From Paracoccaceae bacterium (GTDB lineage Bacteria; Pseudomonadota; Alphaproteobacteria; Rhodobacterales; Rhodobacteraceae), in contig DAOUQK010000062.1 of assembly GCA_030625695.1 (NCBI GenBank), positions 1-12,955 of the forward strand: a DNA stretch of 12,955 nucleotides, in the 5' to 3' direction. Each line of letters starts with the position of its first letter. The first letter of the stretch is position 1. Positions 1-6,735 of this stretch are shown piece after piece. A program made the position numbers and the translations under genes. The notes beneath the pieces were generated by a model. The model searched no databases. It was not told where the DNA came from and saw nothing but the letters and a program-made list of their open reading frames with translations.

Positions 1-1
1 G

Positions 2-850
2 CGGGTTGACGCGCTGAACAACGAGGGGTTGATTGACGAAGGTCAGGCGGCGTTGCTGGCGGCATTGGGCGAGCAACGCGATGTGATTGCCGAGGCTGAG
101 GCGGGGCAATTGCGGCTGGTCGCCAAAGGATTGGCGCAGGCAGTGATGACTCGGGATGTAAAGTTGGCGGTTTCGCTGGAGTTGGAGAAACTTCGGCTGG
201 ATGGGGATGATGGGTTTGAGGCGCTTCGGGATGTTGAGGATTTTTGGTACGAACGCGGACGCGACAAAGGGCTGCGGTTTGATCTTCAGGTGTCGATTGG
301 TTTGGCAGAGGCAAGTGGCAAGCGCGCCGTTGACTCAGGGCAGCGCGGGATAGCGGCAAATGATCTGGGCAGTGCGCTGTGGACCCTCGGGAAACGCGAA
401 AGTGGCACGGCGCAGTTGCAAGCGGCGGTGGCGGCCTATGAGAACGCTTTGTTAGAGCGGACACGGGACAAGGTGCCGCTGGACTGGGCGATGACGCAGA
501 ACAATTTGGGCAATGCACTGCGGGCCCTCGGGGAACGCGAAAGTGGCACGGCGCAGTTGTTGGCGGCGGTGGCCGCCTTTGAGAACGCCTTGTTGGAGTG
601 GACGCGGGACAAGGTGCCGCTGGACTGGGCGACGACGCAGAACAATCTGGCGCTGGTTGAGGAAAAACTGGGGGGAAAAGCGCAGGGTGAGGCGCGTGAA
701 ATGCATTTGCGCCGGGCGCTTGGGTATGTGGCGGCGGCGCTGGAAGTTTTTGATCCCAAGGCGTCGGGGTTTTATTATGAGAAGGCTAGCAGAACGCAGG
801 TGAGATTGCAGGCGGCGTTGGACGAAGGTTACCGGGGGGCGGCGGGGTGA
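2..850 (+). CDS. TPR-repeat protein, 5' end cut off by the window
   Basis: The reading frame is open from the first bases of the window to TGA at 848-850 (282 residues visible), so the N-terminus and any effector domain lie upstream; the TTG at 29 is only an internal codon. The C-terminal half holds tetratricopeptide-like units, each built as a leucine/alanine helix, then GERESGTAQL, then AAVAAYENALLE, then a conserved DKVPLDWA and TQNNL. Two full units and a partial third can be seen, and the two full units are close to identical at DNA level (see the repeat entry). Such units are protein-protein scaffolds. No catalytic motif, signal peptide or membrane segment is visible. In related bacteria, expanded TPR arrays of this kind are often joined to N-terminal signalling or effector domains, but nothing here says which. 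The TPR call is firm; cellular role is unknown. Confidence 0.8.
   Translation, partial: RVDALNNEGLIDEGQAALLAALGEQRDVIAEAEAGQLRLVAKGLAQAVMTRDVKLAVSLELEKLRLDGDDGFEALRDVEDFWYERGRDKGLRFDLQVSIGLAEASGKRAVDSGQRGIAANDLGSALWTLGKRESGTAQLQAAVAAYENALLERTRDKVPLDWAMTQNNLGNALRALGERESGTAQLLAAVAAFENALLEWTRDKVPLDWATTQNNLALVEEKLGGKAQGEAREMHLRRALGYVAAALEVFDPKASGFYYEKASRTQVRLQAALDEGYRGAAG
359..640 (+). repeat. Two tandem 141-bp in-frame repeats (47 residues each) in the TPR gene
   Basis: Unit A is 359-499 and unit B is 500-640. By eye they differ at about 18 of 141 positions, and several of these are silent. A partial third copy begins at 641 with the AACAAT start shared with unit B and decays after about 10 codons. 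The similarity at both protein and DNA level points to recent duplication or gene conversion within the array, and it allows copy number to change by recombination. Confidence 0.85.
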
Positions 851-858
851 ACCCCGCC
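841..858. repeat. GC-rich perfect palindrome over the TPR stop codon (REP-like or terminator hairpin)
   Basis: GGCGGGGT at 841-848 is followed by GA and then ACCCCGCC at 851-858, a perfect 8-bp inverted repeat with a 2-nt centre (or a 7-bp stem with a TGAA loop). It includes the TGA stop at 848-850. No T-run follows in either direction, so it is a poor intrinsic terminator. The form, with CCTAC directly after it, resembles short palindromic repeats dispersed between genes in Rhodobacteraceae. That resemblance is from memory and was not searched. Confidence 0.45.
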
Positions 859-940
859 CTACGGACATATGGAAAGGCTCTTTTATCCGGGGGGCATAGG
901 CTTTAGACAGTCCGCCAGATCAGCAACAGGACCGGATATC

Positions 941-1405
941 ATGCCAGGTTACGAGTATAAGGTAGTGCCCGCCCCGACCAAGGGGCAAAAGGTCAAAGGG
1001 GTGAAGACGCCTGAGGGGCGGTTTGCGCAAGGTTTGCAAGAGGTTCTGAACGTCGAGGGCGGGAGTGGTTGGGAATACCTGCGGGCCGAATTGCTGCCGA
1101 GCGAGGAGCGCAGCGGGTTGACCGGATCGACCACCAACTGGCGCAATGTGCTGGTGTTTCGTCGGGAGATTGGCGGGGCTGTCAAATCCCGGCCGCCCGA
1201 GATTGCGGTTACGGTGCCAGAATCACCGGATTCAGAGGCGCCTCAGGTCCAGACACACCAGGACCCCGCCCCGGAAGAAACCCGCACGGCTGAAAACCTG
1301 GCCACTGTGTCGGGCATGTTTACTGCACAGAAATCACGCGGCGGCGACGGAGGCTCCGAAGACGGAGCTTCAGCTTCGGATAAGGGGCCGGTTGAACGGT
1401 CCTAA
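941..1405 (+). CDS. DUF4177 domain protein
   Basis: A small cytosolic protein of 154 residues. The first ~75 residues match the DUF4177 pattern: it opens with YEYKVVPAP, continues with VKTPEGRFAQGLQEVLN, then GWEYLRAELLPSEERSGL, and ends in TNWRNVLVFRR. The family has no assigned biochemical role. The C-terminal half is low-complexity, rich in Pro, Glu, Ser and Gly, and probably disordered. I chose ATG 941 because the domain begins right there and an AGGA lies 928-933 upstream; the longer in-frame ATG at 869 adds 24 residues that look like non-coding sequence. The TAA at 1403-1405 overlaps the bolA stop on the other strand by 4 bp (CTAA). No signal peptide or membrane segment. Confidence 0.8.
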   Translation: MPGYEYKVVPAPTKGQKVKGVKTPEGRFAQGLQEVLNVEGGSGWEYLRAELLPSEERSGLTGSTTNWRNVLVFRREIGGAVKSRPPEIAVTVPESPDSEAPQVQTHQDPAPEETRTAENLATVSGMFTAQKSRGGDGGSEDGASASDKGPVERS

Positions 1406-1659
1406 ACGCCGATGTCCAAAGACAACGCATGAATGCGCCCGACCAGGGCCTTGCCCAAGGCGACATGCACGGCGCGGTGGCGCTGGATTCGGGACTGGCC
1501 CTCAAAGGCGGTGGCGCGGATGGCGACGTTAAAGTGGCTCTCGCCGCCCTCGCGGTAGCCGCCGTGGCCCCGGTGACTTTCGCTATCATCGACCACATCG
1601 AGGTGGCTGGGGGCAAAGGCGGCCTCAAGCCGGGCCCGGATTTCTTCAGTAACACTCAT
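1402..1659 (-). CDS. bolA: BolA family protein
   Basis: An 85-residue BolA/IbaG-type protein. BolA proteins pair with monothiol glutaredoxins to handle or sense [2Fe-2S] clusters, and some affect transcription and cell shape. The family pattern is clear: an N-terminal helix EEIRARLEAAF, the loop ESHRGH, the strand GESHFNVAI, and the helix-strand signature SRIQRHRAVHVAL followed by RIHALSLDIG. The conserved His in RHRAVH is the usual cluster ligand. Length is normal for the short alphaproteobacterial form. ATG is at 1659; the upstream Shine-Dalgarno is weak. Its TAG at 1402-1404 overlaps the DUF4177 stop tail to tail. It is divergent from the J-domain gene with 106 bp between start codons, a pairing I recall as common in Rhodobacteraceae. 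Confidence 0.92.
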   Translation of the reverse strand: MSVTEEIRARLEAAFAPSHLDVVDDSESHRGHGGYREGGESHFNVAIRATAFEGQSRIQRHRAVHVALGKALVGRIHALSLDIGV

Positions 1660-1765
1660 TTTATTGCCGATACGGCAAATAAATCGCCGCCCTCTCTTTT
1701 ATCTTTCGTCACTTACATTACACTCCTGTTTCCGAGTCGAAAAGGCAATTGCCAGGGAATTAATT

Positions 1766-2392
1766 ATGAGTAAATCAGACCCGTTCGGATTTGACATGTC
1801 CGTGTCCTCTGCCAAGAAAAAGAACCCGCGTGGGCGCAGGGGGATGTCAGGCGCGTCCGAGACCTCGCAGCGGCAGTGTCAGCATGAAGGCTGTGAAGAG
1901 GCCGGGAAGTACCGTGCGCCCCGGGCGCCGGATGTTCTGGATGATTTCCTGTGGTTCTGCCAGCAGCATGTGCGCGAATATAACCTTAAGTGGAACTTCT
2001 TTAACGGCACCACCGAAGCCGAAATCAACGCCCAGCAATCCAAAGACAAGGTGTGGGAGCGCGAAACCAAACCGATGGGCGACCCCGAGGCACGGGCCTG
2101 GTCGCGGCTGGGCATCGAAGACCCGCATCAGGTGCTGGGTGCGAATGCCACGCAGAATCCGGGCAAAGGCGCCGGGGCCGGGCGGCGTTTACCACCAAAC
2201 GAGCGGCGCGCTGTGGGTATTCTGGAATTGAAGGACAATTGCACCAAAACTGAAGGGCGCAAGGCCTATAAGAAGCTGATCAAGGTGCTGCATCCGGATA
2301 TGAACGGCGGCGACAGGTCACAGGAAGAGCAGTTACAGGAAGTGGTCTGGGCCTGGGATCAGATCAAGGGCAGCCGGTTGTTCAAGGCTTAA
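1766..2392 (+). CDS. J-domain (DnaJ-class) protein with zinc-finger-like N-terminus
   Basis: A 208-residue co-chaperone-like protein. The last ~65 residues form a J domain: a helix with RRAVGILELK, then GRKAYKKLIKVLHPDMNGGD carrying the HPD triad at residues 176-178, which in this family stimulates the DnaK ATPase, then a final helix ending GSRLFKA. It lacks the G/F region and the CxxCxGxG zinc repeats of true DnaJ. Cys38, Cys43, Cys65 and His68 form a CxxxxC...CxxH pattern that could bind zinc (inference). Start ATG 1766 has AGGGA at 1754-1758, a 7-nt spacer; the in-frame ATG at 1664 would lie only 4 bp beyond the divergent bolA start. In relatives I recall this gene leading into cobS/cobT of cobalamin synthesis; here a caspase-like gene follows instead. 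The specific client is unknown. Confidence 0.85.
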   Translation: MSKSDPFGFDMSVSSAKKKNPRGRRGMSGASETSQRQCQHEGCEEAGKYRAPRAPDVLDDFLWFCQQHVREYNLKWNFFNGTTEAEINAQQSKDKVWERETKPMGDPEARAWSRLGIEDPHQVLGANATQNPGKGAGAGRRLPPNERRAVGILELKDNCTKTEGRKAYKKLIKVLHPDMNGGDRSQEEQLQEVVWAWDQIKGSRLFKA

Positions 2393-2446
2393 CACGACGT
2401 TGAACCCTGCACTTAAACCTGCATTTCTCTTGATAATTACCGGGGA

Positions 2447-2487
2447 ATCAGGCCATTATCGAACCTACGTGCTTGGCTCGGCCTGAT
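2447..2487. promoter_or_regulatory. Inverted repeat and possible promoter ahead of the caspase-like gene
   Basis: ATCAGGCC at 2447-2454 is matched by GGCCTGAT at 2480-2487, a perfect 8-bp inverted repeat with a 25-nt loop and no T-run. A sigma-70-like pair, TTGATA at 2430-2435 and CATTAT at 2454-2459 with an 18-bp spacer, overlaps its left arm. The dyad may be an operator over this promoter. Both are weak calls made from sequence alone. The rest of 2393-2584 shows nothing I recognise. Confidence 0.25.
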
Positions 2488-2584
2488 ATTTGAGGTCAGA
2501 TTGCTGCTTTTCGGGATATTTTCCCCGTATTCAACCCGGCAATTTTGTGCAGAGCTATATTTGGGATCTAGGGAGAGTTTGGTC

Positions 2585-4312
2585 GTGAAACCGGTATTAG
2601 CATCACTTGCAGTGATTTGTTTAAGCCTGCTTCTGACGTCACCAGCTCAGGCCAAACGTTATGCTTTGATCATCGGCAACGCCGAATATGCCCATCTGGA
2701 AGACCTGACCAACACCCACGCCGACGCCGCCGCCTATAAGGAAACCTTTGAGGAACTGGCGTTCGAAACCGAACTGTTGAACGATCTTAACTGGAGCAAG
2801 ACCTGGGCCGCATTTGACCGGCTTCTTGAGCGGATCAGGCCGGGTGATCAGGTTGTTTTTGTCTATTCGGGCCATGGCTGGAGCTATAACAACACCAATT
2901 ATCTGATCCCGACTGATGCGCCGGAAAGCGCCAACAACAGGAAATTGGCCCGACGTTCCATTGCTTTGACCAATGGGTATGACGGTATTCTGGATAAACT
3001 GGAACAGGCCGGAGCGACCTTGCGAGTGGCAATCTTTGACGCCTGCCGCAACAACCCCTTTGAGCCGACGGCCGGCCTGCGGTCCGGGGCAAGAACCCGG
3101 GGCCTGGTGCCGGTTTCGGTTTCAAGTGGCACGTTTGTGGTGTTTTCAGCCGGTGCCGGGCAAACCGCGTTGGACGGTTTGCCGGATGACCCTCCGGGCC
3201 AGAACTTGTCGGTTTTCACCCGCAGCTTTTTACCAAAGCTGAGGGCGGGCATGTATCTGGAAGACGCGATTGCCGATGCTCAGCTAGAGACCGCCGGACT
3301 GGCTGCTAGTTACGACGGGCATTTGCAGCACCCATCTTATTACGATGAAACGCTGGGCAAGACCTGTCTTTTGAACGGTGGGTGCAGCGTGCAGGCTTCG
3401 CTGCGGCTTCAGCCTGGGCCGTCACAAGTTGGGCAGCCAGAGCCACAGGAAGAATTACAGGCGGAAGAACCGCAGATAGAAGCGCCGGTAGAGCCGCCAC
3501 AGATAGAACCACAGCAGGCGGCCTTGCGTGCGCAACCGCTTGCGTCGCTGCGCGATCGAATGGCTTCGAGCACGGCGGTTCGGGGCTGTGACAGGTTTGG
3601 TTTGTCACCGACACATCCGGATATTGTTTTGGGCAATACCAGTGGGTCCGGACTTTCCTGGGAGGAGCTGGACGGCGCGCGCGCCGAGCGTTTGTGCCGC
3701 GCCGCATTAAAGGAATTTCCCAACCATCCACGGTTGTTGTCGTCGCTGGGGCGCGGGTTGAACAAGCAGTCATCGTATTCAGCGGCTCTTAGCACCTACC
3801 GGGAATCGGCGCAGGCGGGCGATATCGTTGCCATGCATAATCTTGGGGTGATGTACCAGATTGGTCAGGCCGTGCCTGAGAGCCAGATGACCGCGGCCAT
3901 GTGGTATCAGAAATCGGCCGACCTTGGGTATGCCCATTCGCAATTCAACCTTGGACTATTGTTTGCGCTTGGCAACGGGGTCTCGAAGGATTCCGGGCGG
4001 GCTGCGGAATGGTATCTAAGGGCTGCAAAGCAAGGGCACGCCGACGCGCAAGTGTGGGTCGGGCATAATTTCCAATACGGTCAGGGGGCAGCGATTGACC
4101 CGCTGGAGGCTGCCCGCTGGTATGCGCAGGCCCAGTCCAACGGGTCAGACGCGGGCAAAGCCCGCCTGAGGTTATTGCTGCAAGATAAGCCCACAGCGCG
4201 GCAGGTTCAGCAGAAATTGAAGGATATGGGGCATTACCGCTCGCGGGTTGACGGGTCATTTGGGCGCGGATCTTACCGGGCATTGAAGACGTATTGCCGG
4301 TGTAAATTCTAG
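2585..4312 (+). CDS. Exported caspase-like (peptidase C14) protein with Sel1 repeats and a PG-binding-like tail
   Basis: 575 residues from GTG 2585. AGGGAGAG at 2570-2577 lies 7 nt ahead, and this start gives a clean Sec signal peptide (1-23, ending SPAQA before KRYALIIGN). The in-frame TTG at 2501 would bury it. Residues ~24-265 are a caspase/metacaspase-like fold: YALIIGNAEY, then YSGHG with catalytic His97, then IFDACRNNPF with catalytic Cys154, so the dyad is intact. A Gln/Glu/Pro-rich linker lies near 282-315. Residues ~410-530 carry Sel1-type repeats (AMHNLGVMYQIG, AAMWYQKSADLGYAHSQFNLG, AAEWYLRAAKQGHADAQVWVG, AARWYAQAQ). The end (~538-575) resembles half of a peptidoglycan-binding domain 1 (VQQKLKDMGHYRSRVDGSFG) and finishes in CRCKF. 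Periplasmic location is inferred. Substrate and function are unknown; stress response or envelope processing is possible. Confidence 0.85.
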   Translation: MKPVLASLAVICLSLLLTSPAQAKRYALIIGNAEYAHLEDLTNTHADAAAYKETFEELAFETELLNDLNWSKTWAAFDRLLERIRPGDQVVFVYSGHGWSYNNTNYLIPTDAPESANNRKLARRSIALTNGYDGILDKLEQAGATLRVAIFDACRNNPFEPTAGLRSGARTRGLVPVSVSSGTFVVFSAGAGQTALDGLPDDPPGQNLSVFTRSFLPKLRAGMYLEDAIADAQLETAGLAASYDGHLQHPSYYDETLGKTCLLNGGCSVQASLRLQPGPSQVGQPEPQEELQAEEPQIEAPVEPPQIEPQQAALRAQPLASLRDRMASSTAVRGCDRFGLSPTHPDIVLGNTSGSGLSWEELDGARAERLCRAALKEFPNHPRLLSSLGRGLNKQSSYSAALSTYRESAQAGDIVAMHNLGVMYQIGQAVPESQMTAAMWYQKSADLGYAHSQFNLGLLFALGNGVSKDSGRAAEWYLRAAKQGHADAQVWVGHNFQYGQGAAIDPLEAARWYAQAQSNGSDAGKARLRLLLQDKPTARQVQQKLKDMGHYRSRVDGSFGRGSYRALKTYCRCKF

Positions 4313-4334
4313 TGCAAACTCCAGGAACAGGATT

Positions 4335-5288
4335 TTAGGGTTTAACCGCCTGCCATAACGGGACAATCATTTTAGTGACCAGAGGGATCAGAACCAGCCC
4401 CAAGGCCAGCCCAAACACCCCACCCATGGCCGCCGTGGCACTCCAGTTTACTGCGTCGCCGTAACCTTCGGGGGCCATCAAAGCCACCTGCCCCGCCAGA
4501 TCGTGAACCTGATGCGCCAGCCAGCCAAACCCCTGATCCTTTAACCCGTGCACCACAATTGACCCGCCGACCCATAACATCGCCGCCGTGCCCACATTGC
4601 TAAGCAACGTCAGGAACCCCGGCATCATTCGCACCAGCCCCCGGCCCAGCGACCGGGTCAGCCCGAACCGCGCGTTCTGAGCCATGTACAACCCCACATC
4701 GTCCGCCTTGACGATCAACGCAACCGAGCCATAGACCACGACGGTGATGCCAATTCCGACCACGCCCAGGGTCGCCGCCTCCATCCAGATGTTGCTGGGG
4801 GGGATCGCCGCCAGTGTGATGGTCATAATCTCGGCCGAGAGGATGAAATCGGTCTTGATGGCGCCCGCCGCGCGTTGTTCTTCCAGATGCACCGGGTTTT
4901 CAGGTTCTGTGCTTTTATCGCCCTGTTCCGGGTGCGGCGAGAACATGTGCCAGATCTTTTCAGCACCTTCAAAACACAGGTACATCCCCCCCAGCATCAA
5001 CAAAGGTGAAATCATCCAGGGTGCAAATGTGGTCAGCAACATACCGGCCGGCAGCAGATACAACAGTTTGTTCTTGAACGATCCTTTAGCAATTTTCCAG
5101 ATGACCGGCAATTCCCGGTGGGCGTCAAACCCGTGCACATATTTCGGCGTCACCGCAGCGTCGTCAATCACCGCCCCAGCCGCCTTGCTGCCGGCCTTGG
5201 CGGCCTGCATCGCCACGTCGTCAATCGAGGTCGCCGCCACCTTGGCAATCGCCACCACATCATCCAGCAATGCCAGTAAACCGCTCAT
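4335..5288 (-). CDS. DUF808 (YedI-like) inner-membrane protein
   Basis: 317 residues, matching the full length of the DUF808/YedI family of inner-membrane proteins, whose function is unknown. The N-terminus is typical: SGLLALLDDVVAIAKVAA, then a soluble part with DDAAVTPKYVHGF and RELPVIWKIAKGS. Hydrophobic segments follow around LLYLLPAGMLL, ISPLLMLGGMYLCFEGAEKI, FILSAEIMTITLAAI, LGVVGIGITVVVYGSVALIV, FLTLLSNVGTAAMLWVGG and AMGGVFGLALGLVLIPLVT, giving about five or six membrane spans. ATG at 5288 has GAGGGTG a few bases upstream on its strand. It converges with the caspase-like gene, with only 22 bp between stops, and diverges from gap across a 166-bp region, so the dyad there could also affect it. 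Family call is secure; role unknown. Confidence 0.88.
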   Translation of the reverse strand: MSGLLALLDDVVAIAKVAATSIDDVAMQAAKAGSKAAGAVIDDAAVTPKYVHGFDAHRELPVIWKIAKGSFKNKLLYLLPAGMLLTTFAPWMISPLLMLGGMYLCFEGAEKIWHMFSPHPEQGDKSTEPENPVHLEEQRAAGAIKTDFILSAEIMTITLAAIPPSNIWMEAATLGVVGIGITVVVYGSVALIVKADDVGLYMAQNARFGLTRSLGRGLVRMMPGFLTLLSNVGTAAMLWVGGSIVVHGLKDQGFGWLAHQVHDLAGQVALMAPEGYGDAVNWSATAAMGGVFGLALGLVLIPLVTKMIVPLWQAVKP

Positions 5289-5337
5289 TTCGCACCCTCA
5301 CCCAATTCGTTCGCGCCCTGTTTAATTCAGTGCAGAC

Positions 5338-5368
5338 GTTAGCGCAACCGGACACAGTTTGCGCTAAC
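5338..5368. promoter_or_regulatory. Operator-like dyad GTTAGCGCAA...TTGCGCTAAC upstream of gap
   Basis: GTTAGCGCAA at 5338-5347 and its exact reverse complement TTGCGCTAAC at 5359-5368 are separated by 11 bp. Each half is itself a GCGC-centred near-palindrome; the right one, GTTTGC-GCTAAC, matches in 5 of 6 half-site positions. This is the shape of LacI-family operators, with two sites whose centres are about 19 bp apart. From memory, LacI-family regulators of central carbon metabolism in Rhodobacterales (CceR type) use similar GTTA-CG-TAAC sites. It lies 86 bp before the gap start and 50 bp before the DUF808 start. Confidence 0.55.
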
Positions 5369-5454
5369 ACATTAACATTACACAGTTTTTCCCCTTTCGG
5401 GCTTGATGTGTAACCGTTATATCGCGCTTGAACATCCACTTTCAGGAGCATTTC

Positions 5455-6453
5455 ATGACCATTTCTGTAGGCATTAACGGATTTGGCCGGATTGGCCGCT
5501 GCACCCTGTCACATATCGCCGCCAGCGGGCGCAACGATATTACCGTGGTCAAGGCCAATGCCACCGGGCCGCTGGAAACGGCCGCCCACCTGCTGCGCTA
5601 CGATTCAGTTCACGGCCGGTTTGGGCGCGACATCCGGGTCGGCAAGAACAGCCTTGATCTGGGGGCCGGCGAAATTGAAATGTTCTCGACCTATGATCCG
5701 ACAGAACTGGACTGGTCAGGCTGTGACGTGGTTCTGGAATGCACCGGCCAGTTTAACGACGGTCACAAGGCGGCGATCCATCTGGATCAGGGTGCAAAAT
5801 CGGTGCTGATTTCGTCGCCTGCCAAAAACGTTCAGAAAACAATCGTTTACGGCGTTAATGACGACCAGTTGGCGCGCGGCGACACGATGATTTCGAACGG
5901 GTCCTGCACCACCAACTGCCTTGCCCCTCTGGCCAAAGCAATGGACGATGCCATTGGTATCGAACACGGGGTGATGACCACGATCCATTCCTATACCGGC
6001 GACCAACCGACGCATGATAGGCGCCACGACGACCTGTACCGCGCCCGCGCCGCCGCGATGGCAATAATCCCCACCTCGACCGGGGCGGCCAAGGCTTTGG
6101 GAGAAGTGTTACCCAACCTCAAAGGCCGCCTGGATGGGTCTTCCATGCGGGTGCCGACGCCGAATGTCTCGGCGGTGGACCTGACGTTCCGGTCAGCGCG
6201 CGAGGTTACGGTGGAAGAAGTCAACGCCGTCGTGGCCGAAGCGGTCAAAGGGCGCATGGGCCGGGTTATGTCGTATGATCCGGAACCCAAGGTGTCGATC
6301 GACTTTAATCACACCGAACAAAGCTCGATCTTTGCGCCGGATCAGACCCGGGTGGTGGCCGGACGGATGGTGCGGGTATTGGCGTGGTATGACAACGAAT
6401 GGGGCTTTTCGGTGCGCATGGCGGATGTCGCGGTGGCAATGGCCACGGCCTGA
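5455..6453 (+). CDS. gap: Glyceraldehyde-3-phosphate dehydrogenase, possibly NADP-preferring
   Basis: 332 residues, normal GAPDH length. It interconverts glyceraldehyde 3-phosphate, phosphate and NAD(P)+ with 1,3-bisphosphoglycerate in cytosolic glycolysis or gluconeogenesis. Visible are the Rossmann motif INGFGRIGR (7-15), catalytic Cys151 in SCTTNC, His178 in TIHSYTGDQ, the IIPTSTGAAKALGEVLP block, RVPTPNVSAVDLT and the terminal AWYDNEWGFSVRM. Where NAD-specific enzymes have an Asn-Asp after the second beta strand, this protein has KANATGP with Asn35-Ala36, as in the NADP-preferring gluconeogenic GapB of Bacillus; cofactor preference is therefore inferred. ATG 5455 was chosen over TTG/ATG upstream because AGGAG (5444-5448) stands 6 nt before it. 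A LacI-type dyad lies upstream and a micro-protein gene follows at 66 bp. It stands alone, without pgk or tkt beside it. Confidence 0.93.
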   Translation: MTISVGINGFGRIGRCTLSHIAASGRNDITVVKANATGPLETAAHLLRYDSVHGRFGRDIRVGKNSLDLGAGEIEMFSTYDPTELDWSGCDVVLECTGQFNDGHKAAIHLDQGAKSVLISSPAKNVQKTIVYGVNDDQLARGDTMISNGSCTTNCLAPLAKAMDDAIGIEHGVMTTIHSYTGDQPTHDRRHDDLYRARAAAMAIIPTSTGAAKALGEVLPNLKGRLDGSSMRVPTPNVSAVDLTFRSAREVTVEEVNAVVAEAVKGRMGRVMSYDPEPKVSIDFNHTEQSSIFAPDQTRVVAGRMVRVLAWYDNEWGFSVRMADVAVAMATA

Positions 6454-6519
6454 GGCCTTGCGATACGCCCTTGTGTCGGTCATATCTAAGTCAGCCAACC
6501 GACATCCCCGAGGAAGTTA

Positions 6520-6663
6520 ATGACCAACCGCATCGCCATACCCATGGGCCTTTTAATCGTTGGCGCGATCCTGGTTGATCTGGTCTTGTTCGATGGCCAG
6601 AGCCTGATATTTCTAAGCAAAAAGATGTTCGACCTGATGGAATGGATGGCCTTCTGGCGCTGA
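6520..6663 (+). CDS. 47-residue membrane micro-protein downstream of gap
   Basis: ATG 6520 to TGA 6661-6663 encodes 47 residues, and GAGGAA at 6510-6515 gives a good Shine-Dalgarno. The product starts MTNRIAIPMG, has one hydrophobic span (about residues 5-24, IPMGLLIVGAILVDLVLF), then a second amphipathic or hydrophobic stretch SLIFLSKKMFDLMEWMAFWR ending in Arg. It could be a one-span inner-membrane protein with a C-terminal membrane-lying helix. It starts 66 bp after the gap stop on the same strand and is probably cotranscribed. From memory, similar short proteins occur near gap genes in other Rhodobacteraceae, which would argue it is real; I could not search. No function known. It is short enough to be missed by automatic gene calling. 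Confidence 0.7.
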   Translation: MTNRIAIPMGLLIVGAILVDLVLFDGQSLIFLSKKMFDLMEWMAFWR

Positions 6664-6695
6664 CATCCGCCCCAAACGCCAATCAATTATCCAGC

Positions 6696-6715
6696 GTGCA
6701 CGCGTCAGCGGGCAC
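6696..6715. terminator. Possible hairpin terminator between the micro-protein gene and coaD
   Basis: GTGC-A-CGC at 6696-6703 pairs with GCG-G-GCAC at 6708-6715 around a GTCA loop, giving 7 base pairs with one A-G mismatch. TCAATTT follows on the plus strand, so the U-tract is poor. Its place between two convergent genes supports termination, but the structure is weak. Confidence 0.35.
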
Positions 6716-6735
6716 TCAATTTAACAAGAGCCACC

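Noticed and set aside
2501..2584. N-terminal extension of the caspase-like protein from TTG 2501
   Set aside because: It would put 28 residues before a clean signal peptide, and AGGGAGAG stands properly before GTG 2585.
3306..3795. Minus-strand frames opposite the caspase-like gene
   Set aside because: They have no recognisable domain and fully overlap the linker-coding part of a solid gene.
4744..5325. 193-codon plus-strand open frame opposite the DUF808 gene
   Set aside because: DUF808 on the minus strand is full length and family-like; this frame is its complement.
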